From the NCBI GenBank assembly GCA_963579995.1, contig CAUZIY010000089.1:1-12984 (forward strand): 12,984 bases of DNA, written 5' to 3'. Below the pieces are notes generated by a model. It saw only the letters and a program-made list of their open reading frames with translations, made no database searches and was not told the origin of the DNA. Positions within the stretch are counted from its first letter, which is position 1, and every line of letters starts with the position of its first letter. Made by a program: the position numbers and the translations under genes. The DNA is from UBA6626 sp963579995 (GTDB taxonomy: Bacteria; Planctomycetota; Phycisphaerae; Phycisphaerales; Phycisphaeraceae). Shown one piece after another: positions 12,713 through 12,984 of this stretch.

Positions 12713-12984
12713 TTATGCTCGACGCCGTGCCATGAGGACCAGGCCACCGATCCCAATGAGTCCCAGTGAAGCCGGCTCGGGAATCGCCGTCATCGTGATA
12801 TCATCCATCCGTCCGCCATTGCCATTCTTGTCAAAGAATCCCCGGACACCGACAGCTTTTTCAAAGGCATTTCCCGCTCGACCCGCCGTTGCAGATGTAT
12901 GCACGACGTTTCCATTGATCAGAAATTTGGTGTTGGATTCATCCAGAAGGATCGACATGTCAAAAATGTCCACCCCACTTGGAA
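12713..12984 (-). CDS. Partial PEP-CTERM protein with beta-sandwich-like end
   Basis: Ninety C-terminal codons of a gene that runs in from the right edge; the frame is open to base 12984. Before the sorting signal the sequence FDMSILLDESNTKFLINGN and later AVGVRGFFDKNGNGGRMDDI look like the last strands of a LamG/concanavalin-like beta sandwich, in which a line on ligand or linkage (KFLINGNVVHT) is followed by VRGFFD and a conserved MDDI strand. This is a family impression from pattern only. The C-terminus has IPEPAS, a short hydrophobic helix of about 15 residues and the basic end ARRRA, a PEP-CTERM exosortase signal. A GTG at 12973 is not the likely start, because homologous-looking sequence continues upstream. 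A terminator follows, so it is probably transcribed separately from the propeller gene. Confidence 0.8.
   Translation of the reverse strand, partial: PSGVDIFDMSILLDESNTKFLINGNVVHTSATAGRAGNAFEKAVGVRGFFDKNGNGGRMDDITMTAIPEPASLGLIGIGGLVLMARRRA

Noticed and set aside
1..12984. CRISPR, tRNA, insertion sequence or phage features
   Set aside because: No regularly spaced repeats, no cloverleaf sequence, no transposase or integrase motifs and no terminal inverted repeats were found on reading either strand.

Overview
The window reads like an accessory or housekeeping stretch of a free-living bacterium of the Planctomycetota, most likely a Phycisphaerae-like lineage. The supporting signs are two exosortase-type PEP-CTERM proteins at the right end, one of which also has a dockerin type I repeat pair; few clear Shine-Dalgarno sequences; several secreted or membrane proteins of a planctomycete style; and a Maf (DUF115) glycosylation gene. 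There is no rRNA, tRNA, CRISPR array, integrase or transposase, so I see no sign of a recent mobile element. The lineage is inferred from protein style, not from a marker gene.

Layout. Bases 1-151 (minus) hold the N-terminus of a small membrane protein, divergent from an ABC-2 type permease (190-1176, plus). Convergent with the permease is a heavy-metal P1B-type ATPase (1240-3249, minus). Its upstream region carries an FNR/CRP-like palindrome and three CTGGGATC-type repeats. Next comes a compact minus-strand cassette, transcribed 7897 to 3458: a Maf/DUF115 glycosyltransferase-like protein, a fusion of a SpsF/NeuA-like nucleotidyltransferase domain with a cysteine-poor radical-SAM-like domain and a SPASM domain, and a CMP-nonulosonate (acylneuraminate) cytidylyltransferase family protein. 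Together they suggest activation of a sialic-acid-like sugar and its transfer to protein, classically flagellin.

Divergent from this cassette is a plus-strand run: a membrane-anchored protein of unknown function, a secreted DUF6263-like protein, a divergent HPPK (folK), and an SDR of the FolM/PTR1 pteridine-reductase type. The last three are packed with overlaps or very short gaps, which suggests one transcript ending in two pterin/folate enzymes. The right end, minus strand, has a secreted beta-propeller/dockerin/PEP-CTERM protein with a strong intrinsic terminator, and the C-terminus of a second PEP-CTERM protein that runs off the window.

The most unusual item is the middle gene of the glycosylation cassette (4266-5948). 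It keeps the SPASM cysteines and a radical-SAM-like barrel sequence but lacks the CxxxCxxC motif needed to bind the SAM-cleaving cluster, and it is fused to a nucleotidyltransferase-like domain. Second is the P1B ATPase, which pairs a CPC motif with a histidine in the last membrane helix instead of the usual Cu or Zn residues.
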